Origin: an uncultured Candidatus Melainabacteria bacterium
GTDB lineage: Bacteria > Cyanobacteriota > Vampirovibrionia > Gastranaerophilales > Gastranaerophilaceae
Direction of reading: 5' to 3'
Length of the DNA: 64,000 bases
Assembly (NCBI GenBank): GCA_947364235.1
Contig: CANARY010000004.1
Location: forward strand, 62,001 to 126,000
The notes beneath the pieces were generated by a model. That model did not search any database. It saw only the letters and a list, made by a program, of their open reading frames with translations, and was not told the origin of the DNA. A program made the translations under genes and the position numbers. Shown one piece after another: positions 55,815 through 64,000 of this stretch (its first letter is position 1; every line of letters begins with the position of its first letter).

Positions 55815-57670
55815 TATATCTCTCCATTTTTAATCAAATATGCGAAGTAATCTTTAACAGATTGTTTAAAGTTATCTTCTGTCAATTTAGAGTAATCAGT
55901 TTTCATATAAGCTTCACAAAGCCATTCATCATTATGTGTTACGCATTTTCTTGCTGAAAATCCATCAACGACATCTTTATTACGGTATAATTGAAGCCAT
56001 TTTTGTTCTATGTCATGCCATTTATTGTAAGCATCTATTCTGCCAAGTTTTTTACGTTTGATAAAACCATCGTCTTTGCAAAAGCCAAAGAATGTTTCTT
56101 GGGTACTGTCATGCGGAGTATGAGCTTCCCATACCATTACGCAAACATTAGTACCTGTCGGATAAAATATGTCATCAGGCATGCTAAAAACTGCTTTTAA
56201 GGAGTGGTTTTTCATTAAACGTTCACGTGTAATTTTGAATTTTGTTCCGATTGCACAACTAACTGGAAGTACCACTACTCCTGTTCCGCCTGGGGTTAGT
56301 ATTTCAAGTAAATGCTCTGTGAATTCTAACTCTTCTTTGTCATTTTGAGAATAAGGCGGGTTGATAAGTCCAATATTTATGTTATTACTTTTTAAAGCTT
56401 TTGTTATTTCGGGATTAAAACAATCACCTTTATAAATATTTGATTTACCATCTTTGCGTATTATCATATTTGCGATTGCTAAAGTATACAGTCCATCGTC
56501 AAATTCAACTCCATATAATCCGTTATTTCTAATATTTTCAATTTCTATCGGATTTGCATCTTTAAACATTTTACTCATTGCAGTAACAAGAAATGACGCT
56601 GAACCGCAGCATATATCAACAACCTTGCTATTTTTATTTATACCAGCAACATCACACATAAATTCAGTTAAGTGTTGTGGTGTAAGAACTATTCCAAGTC
56701 CGCTTCCGTCTCCTCCAGAATATTTGATGAATTCATGGTAAAATACTCCCAATGCATCAATTGTACTATCTGCATAATCCATCATTGGTTTTATTTTTAA
56801 TTCTAATTGTTCAATGTACCAAGTGATAGAATTTTTATGTCCTAGTGGGATTTCTGCAAATTTAGTGTTGTCTTGTAATGTTTTAAAAACTTGTTTAATA
56901 TAACTTATTCTATTATTTTTAATATTACTTTCTGTTAAAACGTTTTCTATCGCTGTTTGAATATTTTGCATAACAAGCTTATATGAAGTAAGTGAAGAGT
57001 AAGTTTTACAGAAATCAATATCGTTTAAGGCAATTAGTATTCCGGCTACGAATATTGGTTTATGAGTTTCATTAACTTTAATTTCTCTTAATGCATTGTG
57101 CATTAAGATAGCAGTTTCTCTAATTTCATCAAGAGAATATGCTTTTTTTAATTTATTTCCTTTGATAAGTTCAATATAATTTAATGGTTCAAGAATGATG
57201 TCTTTGGCTTTTTTTAATTCTATATAATTTTCTTGTTGCTTTTGCCAATAAAAAGTACTTACATTAATTGTTTCTTTTTTTGTTCCACTTAACGCTATTG
57301 CGATTACATTATATTCATTTTTTAAATATTTAGCATAATATAAAACGCCGTCTACAGCGTAATCTCTTGGTTTATTCAAGTCTTTAGACTTGTGCTTTGA
57401 AATCAATCTTTTACATTCGATAACGATAATTGTTGAAGTATCATCATTAAATGTAATTATATATTCAGGCTTAGCTTTTCCAGTACCGCATGTATTATAA
57501 TCGTTTAAAAAACATTCTTTAGGTTTGCCTCCGGCTGTTTTTAGTGTTTTTTCGATTTTATCAACAGCTTCAATATCTCCTTGAGGAAATACATATCCGA
57601 ATGGATTTTTCCCTATATTGCAACGCATTTCTTGCAATGCAATACTTTCTGTATATTGTTCAATTGCCAT
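55814..57670 (-). CDS. BcgI-like nuclease-N6-adenine methyltransferase
   Basis: 618 residues. The N-terminal nuclease has PEY at 68-70 and IECKR at 84-88 (PD-ExK-type catalytic set, the first acid being Glu). Residues about 150-290 are helical (HsdM N-terminal-like). The methylase has SAM motif VVDICCGSASFLVTAM, then LINPPYSQ as the adenine-binding motif at about 420, and LLEILTPGGTGVVVLPV. With the specificity subunit it would both methylate and cut. A separate HsdR is absent. Confidence 0.82.
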   Translation of the reverse strand: MAIEQYTESIALQEMRCNIGKNPFGYVFPQGDIEAVDKIEKTLKTAGGKPKECFLNDYNTCGTGKAKPEYIITFNDDTSTIIVIECKRLISKHKSKDLNKPRDYAVDGVLYYAKYLKNEYNVIAIALSGTKKETINVSTFYWQKQQENYIELKKAKDIILEPLNYIELIKGNKLKKAYSLDEIRETAILMHNALREIKVNETHKPIFVAGILIALNDIDFCKTYSSLTSYKLVMQNIQTAIENVLTESNIKNNRISYIKQVFKTLQDNTKFAEIPLGHKNSITWYIEQLELKIKPMMDYADSTIDALGVFYHEFIKYSGGDGSGLGIVLTPQHLTEFMCDVAGINKNSKVVDICCGSASFLVTAMSKMFKDANPIEIENIRNNGLYGVEFDDGLYTLAIANMIIRKDGKSNIYKGDCFNPEITKALKSNNINIGLINPPYSQNDKEELEFTEHLLEILTPGGTGVVVLPVSCAIGTKFKITRERLMKNHSLKAVFSMPDDIFYPTGTNVCVMVWEAHTPHDSTQETFFGFCKDDGFIKRKKLGRIDAYNKWHDIEQKWLQLYRNKDVVDGFSARKCVTHNDEWLCEAYMKTDYSKLTEDNFKQSVKDYFAYLIKNGEI

Positions 57671-57730
57671 ATATATTAAATCTCCTCATGAATATATAAT
57701 ATTACAGTATAATCCTATATTGCAAGAACT

Positions 57731-60700
57731 TTACAAAATATGTTCAAATATTACACTTGGCTCTTGCGCAGTTTCTTTGTTTCCCCAGCCTTTTGCTTTG
57801 GCAGAAGTTGTTATATAAAGCTTTAATTGTGCACGTGTGATTGCTACATACAATAAGCGCAGACTTTCTTCTGAATTAAACTCACGAAGCTCAAGTTCGC
57901 TTTTATGTCTGTAATTTGGGTTAAACGCCCTTACATCTTCCATAAATAAAGTTGAAGCTTTTGTCTTGGCTTGATTTACATCAATTGAAAGATTTTTTTC
58001 TGCCATCTCAGGTAAAAATACGTAATCAAACTCATCCCCTTTTGATTTATGTAAAGTCATAATCTGAACTTTACCTTTGGCTGCGTTTTTATCCTCTTCT
58101 TCTGAGAAAAACTTAAACCCGCTTAAAGTCGGTTTTTTAGCTAACTCTTCCAGCCTTTGCAAGGTCAAATCAAATTTACCCGATGCGTTTAAACGTTTAA
58201 CTAAAATCGCAATTAAATACACATTCGATTTTTCTATATCACTTGTGTAATAGAATAATCCTATTTTAATGACAAGCTCTTCTAAAGGCAGTGTTGATGA
58301 GTTAAGCCAGTACTGCATATCCCATAAAAATTGACAGAGATTATTTGATTCGATATCATCGCAGTTTTTTTGTATAAAAGGTGTTTCAGAAGAACGGATT
58401 TCAAGCTGCAAACGCTGTTTGTAATGTCCTAAATCAGATAGAATTTCGTAAGTTGAAACTAGAACTTCATTATCGAATGGGTTTTGGATAAATTTTAGTA
58501 TTGAAAATATCGTGTTGAATACACCTTTTTGGCCTAAAGATTCGCTTCTTGTAATTGTCTTTAATCCAGCATCATTAATAAAACTTGTCCAAGAAGCAAC
58601 TTGATAATTGTTTCTCAATAGGATTCCTATTGATGCGTTTTTATTACGTGTAAGTATATTTTTTATTTCTTTCAAAACAAAATTTCTTTCAGCAAAGGCG
58701 TTTTCAAAAACACGAGAGAAAATTGCATTTGGAGAGTCTGGATTTTTTCCTTTAACTCCTTGCATGTAGCTTGTGAAAAATGCTTTTGGTAAAATTTTGT
58801 TTCCATAATTTACAAGATTATTTGCTAAAGTCATGACATCTTGGGCGCATCTTTGTGAATGGTTCATCTCAACAGTTGTATCTGCTTCTGCAATAAATTT
58901 TCTAAATCCTTCTACATCAGCATTAGAAAACGTAGTTGTAATCGCTTGATTTATATCACCGCATCGAATCAAATTTTTATGCTTTCCGCTTAAAAGTCCG
59001 ATAAGCTTCTGCTGAACCCCTGATGAATCCTGTGCTTCGTCTTCAATAATATATTCACAAATATTTTGATAATATTCAAGAATATCTGGATTATTTTCTA
59101 ACAGCTTAACGGACATAATCAAAATATCATCATAATCTATCACATTAGCTTCACGCAGCTGTGCTTGATATTCCTTGTAGAAAGTTTTGAATTTTTCAAT
59201 TTTTTTGTCAGTTGAAGGCGTATTAATATTACCTTCTTGAAGTTTTAATACTGAAATAGCCCGGTCAAATTCTTCTGTTTCTGTTTTTGTAAATTTACCT
59301 GTAATTCCTTTTATAATTCTCATTCTTTGTGTGTCATCACATATATCAAAATCAGAAGACAAACCTAATCTTTCATAGTTTGCATTTTCTTTCAATATTT
59401 TTAATGCCAGGCCGTGGATTGTGCTGATATTAGGAAGCAATGTAGAGTTCGGGCACATGTTTTTTATTCTCTCACGGAAATTTCTTGCTGCAGAGTCCAT
59501 ATAGGTCAGAACAAATATATTAACAGGAGAAGCACCCCGTTCAATAAGTCTAGCAATAAGAGCCAGAAGGATAGTTGTTTTTCCTGCTCCGGGTACAGCA
59601 GAAATTGCCATTGAACCTTTTTGGTAATCAAGAACAGGTTTCTGGTCATCTCTCGGGGTAATCTTAAATGCTGTTTTTGTCTCTTCCGGCTCAATATCAT
59701 TGCCTCCAGACAAGTAAGCTTCAATACCTCCTAAGTTTTCTACTCCCGATGGATCAAATAAGCTTGAACATGCCCAAATATGTTCTTGCGATAAGAGCAT
59801 AAGCTTTCTTAAAATTCTTGCAGTTTTTTGTTTTGCCAAGAAAATATCGTCTTCAACAGTGTAGTCATTTTTTGTCCAGTCAGCCTGCATGACCCAGGCA
59901 TTGTAAAGAGGCCCTGTATCTGTTTTAACCCAGTCTGAATGAGAAACATCAAGCCAGAACTGGTATTTTGACGAAATTTTATTGTCAATAATCTTTTGCG
60001 GAGTTGCGATAACTAAATCATTTTCTTTTATTTCAAGCGTCGTTGACGGGTTTTCTGCGATAATGGAGTTTTCAATCTGAACGATTATATCATTAGCTTG
60101 TTCGATTACAGTCTGTGGACCTAAAACGCTTTCAAAGTCTCGAAGCTGCTTTATAAAGAAGTTAAATTTATTTATTTTATTTTCATCAGCAAAATCTACA
60201 AGTTTATAAAACATTTCATAAACTTTATTTGAAAGTTTTGAGTTTTTTGTTTTTGTTTCTTTAAATACATTCAAGAATTTTTGGTATTTTTCATCATAAG
60301 CATCCAATGTAATTTCTGGAAGCCTGCTGTTTTTTTTGTAGCTTTCTAAAATTTTGTGACAATACTTCAGCGGAATTCCTAAATAATTGGATAAAACAAC
60401 GCGCAGCTCCATTTCGCTGATTTCAATATTAAGCATAAGCTTTAGAATGCACAAGCTTGCTTTTACAAGCGGATTATCAATGGGTTTTTCGCTTCCGGAG
60501 AGGAATAGAGGACAGCATAAATGTTCAAGATTTTCTTGAAGAGTAAATCTCAGCATGTCATCTTGAAGAGGAGTTATTATTGTAATATCTTTAGGATGGA
60601 TATTTTTTTTCAATAAGTTTTTTATCTTTGAAATCGCAAAATCCAGAATCTCAGCGCGTTTGGATAGTGAAGTTAATGTGAAATTTTTTAATCTTTTTTG

Positions 60701-61537
60701 TTTATTTTCAAGGATATTTTCAAAAATTACCGGCATGGGGGCTTCTTGATATTGAGCTTTCTCTCCGAAAAGTTTTTCGAGTTTGTATTCAATAGAGGTG
60801 TCTGCGCTCAAGTATCCGCAGCGGCTTGAACCAAGAGAATCGTAACATACAAGCCAGTCTTTTAATTGCGGTTTTAAATATGTAATGAAATCGAAACAAA
60901 CCGGAGTCATTTCATCAGCATCATCTATAAGAAGATATTTTATGTTTTTGAAATAATCTGTATGCTGATAAATATGATTAAAGATTAAAGTTTGTCTTAA
61001 ATAGTCTAAGCTTCTGGTTTTGAGAGTTGAAGAAAGAAGCTTTTTTATTATCAGCTCTGCATCATCAGCAAAAGATTCTTTTAAAATTTTTGACCGTTCT
61101 TGAACTTGTTCATTAGAAAGATGATTTTGTACAATCAAAGAATATCTTCTAAAAATTTGATGAAGAAGTGATTTTCTTGAGTTGTATCCTTTAACTTCTA
61201 CTTTCTTTAAAATATCTTTTAAGAGATACTGTGAGATTTCCAGTCCTACAAGGTTAGGAAGGATAAAGTTTTTATTACCCGGGATTGCGTTTTCAACAAA
61301 ACACCAGTTGTCTGAGATTGTATTAAATACAATAGAAAAGAAAGAGTGTATGTTTAATTTTTCGATTGCACCTAAGTTTATTTTTTTTAGAACTTCATTT
61401 GTAAATTGTTTTTTTAATGTTGAATTTTGAACAAGAACCAATATCTCTGAAGGGTTCACCCCGTCAGCGATAAGCTCTAAATATTTATCAACTAAAACTT
61501 TAGTTTGAAAATCGACTTTAATAAAATTTAATAACAT
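57731..61537 (-). CDS. double-length UvrD-like helicase with inactive first half
   Basis: 1268 residues. From about 620 the motor is complete: P-loop SAVPGAGKTT at about 650, NVIDYDDILI, IIEDEAQDSS at about 834, RCGDINQAI, MTLHKSKGDEFDYVFLPEM and LYVAITRAQ near 1235. Residues 1-620 look like a second, degenerate copy: no P-loop, LLIDDADEM in place of the Walker B, and KEDLVIATPQKIIDN-type and HIWACSS-type remnants. There is no C-terminal nuclease. It lies upstream of the restriction-modification pair, 60 nt away, on the same strand, so it may be part of a defence or repair locus, or an AddAB-like pair fused in one chain. Confidence 0.8.
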   Translation of the reverse strand: MLLNFIKVDFQTKVLVDKYLELIADGVNPSEILVLVQNSTLKKQFTNEVLKKINLGAIEKLNIHSFFSIVFNTISDNWCFVENAIPGNKNFILPNLVGLEISQYLLKDILKKVEVKGYNSRKSLLHQIFRRYSLIVQNHLSNEQVQERSKILKESFADDAELIIKKLLSSTLKTRSLDYLRQTLIFNHIYQHTDYFKNIKYLLIDDADEMTPVCFDFITYLKPQLKDWLVCYDSLGSSRCGYLSADTSIEYKLEKLFGEKAQYQEAPMPVIFENILENKQKRLKNFTLTSLSKRAEILDFAISKIKNLLKKNIHPKDITIITPLQDDMLRFTLQENLEHLCCPLFLSGSEKPIDNPLVKASLCILKLMLNIEISEMELRVVLSNYLGIPLKYCHKILESYKKNSRLPEITLDAYDEKYQKFLNVFKETKTKNSKLSNKVYEMFYKLVDFADENKINKFNFFIKQLRDFESVLGPQTVIEQANDIIVQIENSIIAENPSTTLEIKENDLVIATPQKIIDNKISSKYQFWLDVSHSDWVKTDTGPLYNAWVMQADWTKNDYTVEDDIFLAKQKTARILRKLMLLSQEHIWACSSLFDPSGVENLGGIEAYLSGGNDIEPEETKTAFKITPRDDQKPVLDYQKGSMAISAVPGAGKTTILLALIARLIERGASPVNIFVLTYMDSAARNFRERIKNMCPNSTLLPNISTIHGLALKILKENANYERLGLSSDFDICDDTQRMRIIKGITGKFTKTETEEFDRAISVLKLQEGNINTPSTDKKIEKFKTFYKEYQAQLREANVIDYDDILIMSVKLLENNPDILEYYQNICEYIIEDEAQDSSGVQQKLIGLLSGKHKNLIRCGDINQAITTTFSNADVEGFRKFIAEADTTVEMNHSQRCAQDVMTLANNLVNYGNKILPKAFFTSYMQGVKGKNPDSPNAIFSRVFENAFAERNFVLKEIKNILTRNKNASIGILLRNNYQVASWTSFINDAGLKTITRSESLGQKGVFNTIFSILKFIQNPFDNEVLVSTYEILSDLGHYKQRLQLEIRSSETPFIQKNCDDIESNNLCQFLWDMQYWLNSSTLPLEELVIKIGLFYYTSDIEKSNVYLIAILVKRLNASGKFDLTLQRLEELAKKPTLSGFKFFSEEEDKNAAKGKVQIMTLHKSKGDEFDYVFLPEMAEKNLSIDVNQAKTKASTLFMEDVRAFNPNYRHKSELELREFNSEESLRLLYVAITRAQLKLYITTSAKAKGWGNKETAQEPSVIFEHIL

Positions 61538-61579
61538 ACTCCTTATGTACTATTTTATCATAAACAGGGTTCAAACCTA

Positions 61580-61608
61580 TTGCAAAATACGAAAATTTCA
61601 AATACAAT
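61580..61608 (+). promoter_or_regulatory. promoter of the winged-helix gene
   Basis: TTGCAA (61580-61585), 17-nt spacer, TACAAT (61603-61608); then AAGAAGGAG before the ATG at 61657. Confidence 0.55.
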
Positions 61609-61656
61609 AAAATGGTAAGTTTTTTACAGACACACTATTTAAGAAGGAGATTTAAA

Positions 61657-61884
61657 ATGGCAAAAGTTAAAGAAGAAAAAAGAGGAATCCAGGAACAAAT
61701 CATTGAATCTGCTGGTCAAATCTACAACTACCTTTCAAACAAAGGTGAAGTTTCTATCAACAAAATGAAAAAAGATTTAAGCTTAAACGAAAATTTTGCT
61801 GAAATGGGCTTAGGCTGGTTATCAAGAGAAGATAAGCTTGAATACACTCAAAAAGCTAAATCAGTAACTGTTAAACTTAGATAG
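61657..61884 (+). CDS. small winged-helix protein (DUF2582-like)
   Basis: 75 residues. ESAGQIYNYLSNKGEVSINKMKKDL, then LGWLSREDKLEY, a winged helix of the DUF2582 family. AAGAAGGAGATTTAAA is a strong ribosome site, and codon use is more biased than in neighbours (many AAA, GAA, CTT), suggesting high expression. A nucleoid-type or regulatory DNA-binding role is likely but not shown. Confidence 0.78.
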   Translation: MAKVKEEKRGIQEQIIESAGQIYNYLSNKGEVSINKMKKDLSLNENFAEMGLGWLSREDKLEYTQKAKSVTVKLR

Positions 61885-61904
61885 TTGATTTTTATAAGTT
61901 TATT

Positions 61905-61938
61905 AAAAAAGGATTTTGGAAAACCAAAATCCTTTTTT
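61905..61938. terminator. bidirectional terminator
   Basis: AAAAAAGGATTTTGG / CCAAAATCCTTTTTT, 15-bp perfect stem with a 4-nt loop, between the convergent winged-helix and membrane-protein genes. Confidence 0.9.
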
Positions 61939-61939
61939 A

Positions 61940-62281
61940 TTATTTATTTAAGTTTTCTTTTTTTACAGTAGGTGAAACTCCTTTAAAAGCAAATGGTTTA
62001 GCAAAATAGACTGCACTTAGAATGTTTAAAATATTTCCGGCAACATTTAAAACCATTTTTGTATTCTTCATTTTTTGCGGTAATGCTCCGGAAATTCCAA
62101 GTAAGCCAAAACCTCCCATAATGAAAAGATAAGCTTTAAAAATACCGCGTGGTACAGCAACGCAGTCGTTAACATCGCGCTGATTTCTGATTACGCCTGT
62201 AAGCTTGTCTATAAATTCAGGTTTTTGCTGTTGTTTTGTGCTGTAGAAGTTTTGTGAAGTTTGGATTTTTGAAATATTCAT
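61940..62281 (-). CDS. small membrane protein with lineage-type N-terminus
   Basis: 113 residues from the ATG at 62281 (MNISKIQTSQNFYSTKQQQK). Residues 45-100 hold two or three hydrophobic helices (AYLFIMGGFGLLGISGALP, VLNVAGNILNILSAVYFA). No family recognised. No ribosome site; TAATAT lies 7 nt before the ATG, so it may also be leaderless. Confidence 0.6.
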   Translation of the reverse strand: MNISKIQTSQNFYSTKQQQKPEFIDKLTGVIRNQRDVNDCVAVPRGIFKAYLFIMGGFGLLGISGALPQKMKNTKMVLNVAGNILNILSAVYFAKPFAFKGVSPTVKKENLNK

Positions 62282-62362
62282 AATGTTTATATTAAACCAT
62301 GTAAAAAAAATTTTTGACACTAGTTTATGTTTGTAATACGATTTTTTTGTGAAGAGTTTTAT

Positions 62363-62435
62363 GGGTGCGTGGCGCAGTTGGTAGCGCAGAAGACTCTTAA
62401 TCTTTTGGTCGTGGGTTCGAGTCCCACCACACCCA
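62363..62435 (+). tRNA. tRNA-Lys (anticodon CTT)
   Basis: 73 nt, no encoded CCA. Acceptor GGGTGCG/CACACCC with one C-A mismatch at the sixth pair; D arm GCGC-AGTTGGTA-GCGC; anticodon stem GAAGA/TCTTT around CTCTTAA, so anticodon CTT; T arm GTGGG-TTCGAGT-CCCAC. Followed by a terminator. Confidence 0.92.
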
Positions 62436-62444
62436 TTTTGTTTT

Positions 62445-62464
62445 AAGAGGGCTTAAGCCCTCTT
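62445..62464. terminator. terminator after tRNA-Lys
   Basis: AAGAGGGCTT/AAGCCCTCTT palindrome followed by T-run; also adjacent to the stop of the barrel gene on the other strand. Confidence 0.85.
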
Positions 62465-62466
62465 TT

Positions 62467-64000
62467 TTAATTCATTTTATATACAAGCTCTAAATTATTA
62501 ATATCAACAAATTTTTTGTAAGTGTAAGGGATTTCAATATTTAAAATGCTTTTATCTTCAAAATTTTCTAGAGCATTAGCGTTGATAAAACTATCATCGA
62601 GCTTTATAGTATAATTTCCCGGCTCAATTCCTGAAAAACTAAAATCTCCATTACTGTTGACAGTGCTGTAAGCAGCTTCTTCTCCTTGTTCATTGTTGAT
62701 AACTACTATAAATTCATCGATTTTTTTTGTTCTATTAAAATCATCTATTATTTTCAAGTTTCCGGAAATATTGCCTGCACAGCTTTTTAATGGAAATTCC
62801 AGGGTAGTTGTTTTGCCTTTATCAATTCTTATAATTTTTTCTTTTTCAACTCCTTTTGCTTGATATAATAATGCACTAAGTTTATCTTCATCGATTTTTA
62901 CGCTGTAAATGCCGGCTTCTGTTCCAATAGGAATAGCTTTACCGTTTCTTTTTGTATAAATTTCATTATTAACCCAGCTGAACTTAAACGGTACATCTTT
63001 TACCGGGATGTCTTCTTTGTCAAATTTTCCATTTTTGTTTTTGTCAATGTACGCAGCTGCAACAACATATCCTCGGTTATCGTCATTATATCCTACGGAT
63101 TTTAGTCCTGCAGGCAAAACTGCAAAAGCATCGTTTAATACAAGATTGATTGAATGCCGTGAATTCATAGGAAGGTACATGTTATTTATAATATAGCCTC
63201 CGTTCTGGTTATACTGGTAATTAACATTTATCGTTCTGCCGGATTTTGTTCTGTAAGCAATATTTGCTGAAAAATCAAATCCATTATCTGAGCCGGTGTA
63301 TTTGTATCCTGTTCCGAGGCTCAATGTTACTCTTTTTATTTCTGGAAATGTGTAGCCTATTTTCATCATATTGTACTCATTAATAGAATTTGAATAATTG
63401 TAATTTGAAGCATCGTGTCCGAGTGACAGTGTGCCAAGCTTTTTAGGCATTTTATAGTCTGCTTTTAAATAAATAGTTGAGTATTGCGACTTAAAATTAT
63501 CATAATAGCTTTGTTCATAATTTGTTTGATAGCAGCTTTCAGTTTTTCCGCCCTGCAAGGTAAGGTAATCTTTAATTCTTTTAGAGATATTAAAATCGTA
63601 GTAATAGCTGCTGTTATGTGCAATAGAGTTACTTCCGTCTCTTCCGTTAATGTTAAATCGAAAATCAGCAAGTTTTTCGAAGTTCTTATTTGCACCAATG
63701 CTGAACTCATTGAAGTTTAATAGACCGCCTTCAAATTTTTTATCTATATTGGAAATATATTTTTTAAAACTTCCATCTAATCCGGAATTTTTGCCGTTTA
63801 AACTGCCTCTAATAAAACCTCCAGTTCTGTCGTTTATGTAACTTCCGTCGCTTCCAGCAAGATAGAAATCAGGTGAAGTATGAAATAAACCGCTTTTCAA
63901 GCTGTAATTCTTTTTTGCATAATCAGCTTGTGCTGTAACTGTATATCCTCCTTCTCCTGTAAAGCTGGCTCCGAATGCAGTTTTATATTTCAAAAAGTCA
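62467..64000 (-). CDS. outer-membrane barrel with SdrD/carboxypeptidase-regulatory-like domains, partial
   Basis: At least 510 residues; the frame stays open to the window edge, so the N-terminus is missing. Residues 1-270 of the visible part alternate in beta strands with aromatic ends (GSYINDRTGGFIRGSLNG, NYSNSINEYNMMKIGYTF), like a usher or porin barrel. Then AAYIDKNKNGKFDKEDIPVKDV is an SdrD-B/calcium-type repeat, and DFSFSGIEPGNYTIKLDD a carboxypeptidase-regulatory-like one. It is reminiscent of fimbrial-usher-type or cyanobacterial SdrD proteins but has no recognised plug domain here. Function unknown. Confidence 0.65.
   Translation of the reverse strand, partial: DFLKYKTAFGASFTGEGGYTVTAQADYAKKNYSLKSGLFHTSPDFYLAGSDGSYINDRTGGFIRGSLNGKNSGLDGSFKKYISNIDKKFEGGLLNFNEFSIGANKNFEKLADFRFNINGRDGSNSIAHNSSYYYDFNISKRIKDYLTLQGGKTESCYQTNYEQSYYDNFKSQYSTIYLKADYKMPKKLGTLSLGHDASNYNYSNSINEYNMMKIGYTFPEIKRVTLSLGTGYKYTGSDNGFDFSANIAYRTKSGRTINVNYQYNQNGGYIINNMYLPMNSRHSINLVLNDAFAVLPAGLKSVGYNDDNRGYVVAAAYIDKNKNGKFDKEDIPVKDVPFKFSWVNNEIYTKRNGKAIPIGTEAGIYSVKIDEDKLSALLYQAKGVEKEKIIRIDKGKTTTLEFPLKSCAGNISGNLKIIDDFNRTKKIDEFIVVINNEQGEEAAYSTVNSNGDFSFSGIEPGNYTIKLDDSFINANALENFEDKSILNIEIPYTYKKFVDINNLELVYKMN

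Noticed and set aside
1..64000. CRISPR arrays, insertion sequences, prophage
   Set aside because: No regularly spaced repeats of CRISPR type, no transposase or integrase frame and no phage structural gene were seen.

Overview
This AT-rich window (64 kb, nearly fully coding) looks like a chromosomal segment of a Gram-negative-type bacterium of the Melainabacteria/Vampirovibrionia group (Gastranaerophilales-like), the non-photosynthetic sister lineage of Cyanobacteria. This placement is an inference. It rests on a complex I with only 11 subunits (NuoABCDHIJKLMN, no NuoEFG), an outer-membrane and lipid-A-type acyltransferase gene content, a starch-synthase-type GlgA with a long MalQ, mini-RNase III, SMC-ScpA-ScpB, and several small proteins of unknown function whose N-termini resemble those I associate with that lineage. 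No phage, insertion sequence or CRISPR array is visible.

Layout. 1-1115: small TM2/zinc-ribbon and DUF2752 membrane proteins. 1222-9800: glgA followed without a gap by a tightly overlapping aryl-polyene-like lipid cluster (PlsC-like acyltransferase, two acyl carrier proteins, COG4648-like membrane protein, an AMP-ligase/hot-dog fusion, LolA-like carrier, MMPL exporter, O-methyltransferase, LpxL-like acyltransferase) with no ketosynthase. 9797-16494: Y-family polymerase with a 49-codon partner, a histidine-rich exported protein, adk, rimO, a CheD-like unknown, a ROK sugar kinase and a lytic transglycosylase behind a structured leader. 16796-17890: small regulators plus a hydrophobic-peptide locus. 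17999-22980: smc-scpA-scpB. 22970-31650: metzincin-TPR protein, NrtR-like regulator, secG, tcdA, merR-like, mrnC, TPR and division proteins, an OmpH-like protein, tRNA-Gln, and unknowns. 31744-41142: PBP1A, a degenerate AICARFT-like protein, a leaderless small gene facing an ADP-ribosyltransferase-like gene, rpsL-rpsG, an amino-acid symporter and ileS. 41193-42030: a second regulator/hydrophobic-peptide locus. 42100-45301: malQ and TPR proteins. 45383-54843: the nuo operon. 54840-61537: a BcgI-like restriction-modification pair and a double-length UvrD-like helicase. 61657-64000: winged-helix protein, unknown membrane protein, tRNA-Lys, and a partial outer-membrane barrel.

How the parts fit. 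GlgA, MalQ and the ROK kinase point to glycogen storage and use. The nuo operon encodes a membrane proton pump without the NADH-oxidising module, so it probably takes electrons from ferredoxin or another carrier. The lipid cluster has the ligation, carrier, methylation, transport and acylation steps of an aryl-polyene-type envelope lipid, and would need chain-elongating enzymes encoded elsewhere.

The most interesting signal is a pair of look-alike loci at 17.65-17.92 kb and 41.77-42.03 kb. Each has a 21-26-residue hydrophobic peptide with a strong, partly maskable ribosome binding site, a 5' leader of about 75-80 nt, a 3' hairpin, and an opposing sigma70-like promoter (TTGACA-N17-AATAAT) that would make an antisense RNA over the peptide mRNA. 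That is the architecture of a type I toxin-antitoxin system. Other notable signals are a set of promoters placing the transcription start on the A of ATG (leaderless mRNAs), a ~190-nt structured leader before the lytic transglycosylase gene, an 11-bp-period operator array, an IleRS with HVGT in place of HIGH, and a tandem helicase whose first half has lost its P-loop.
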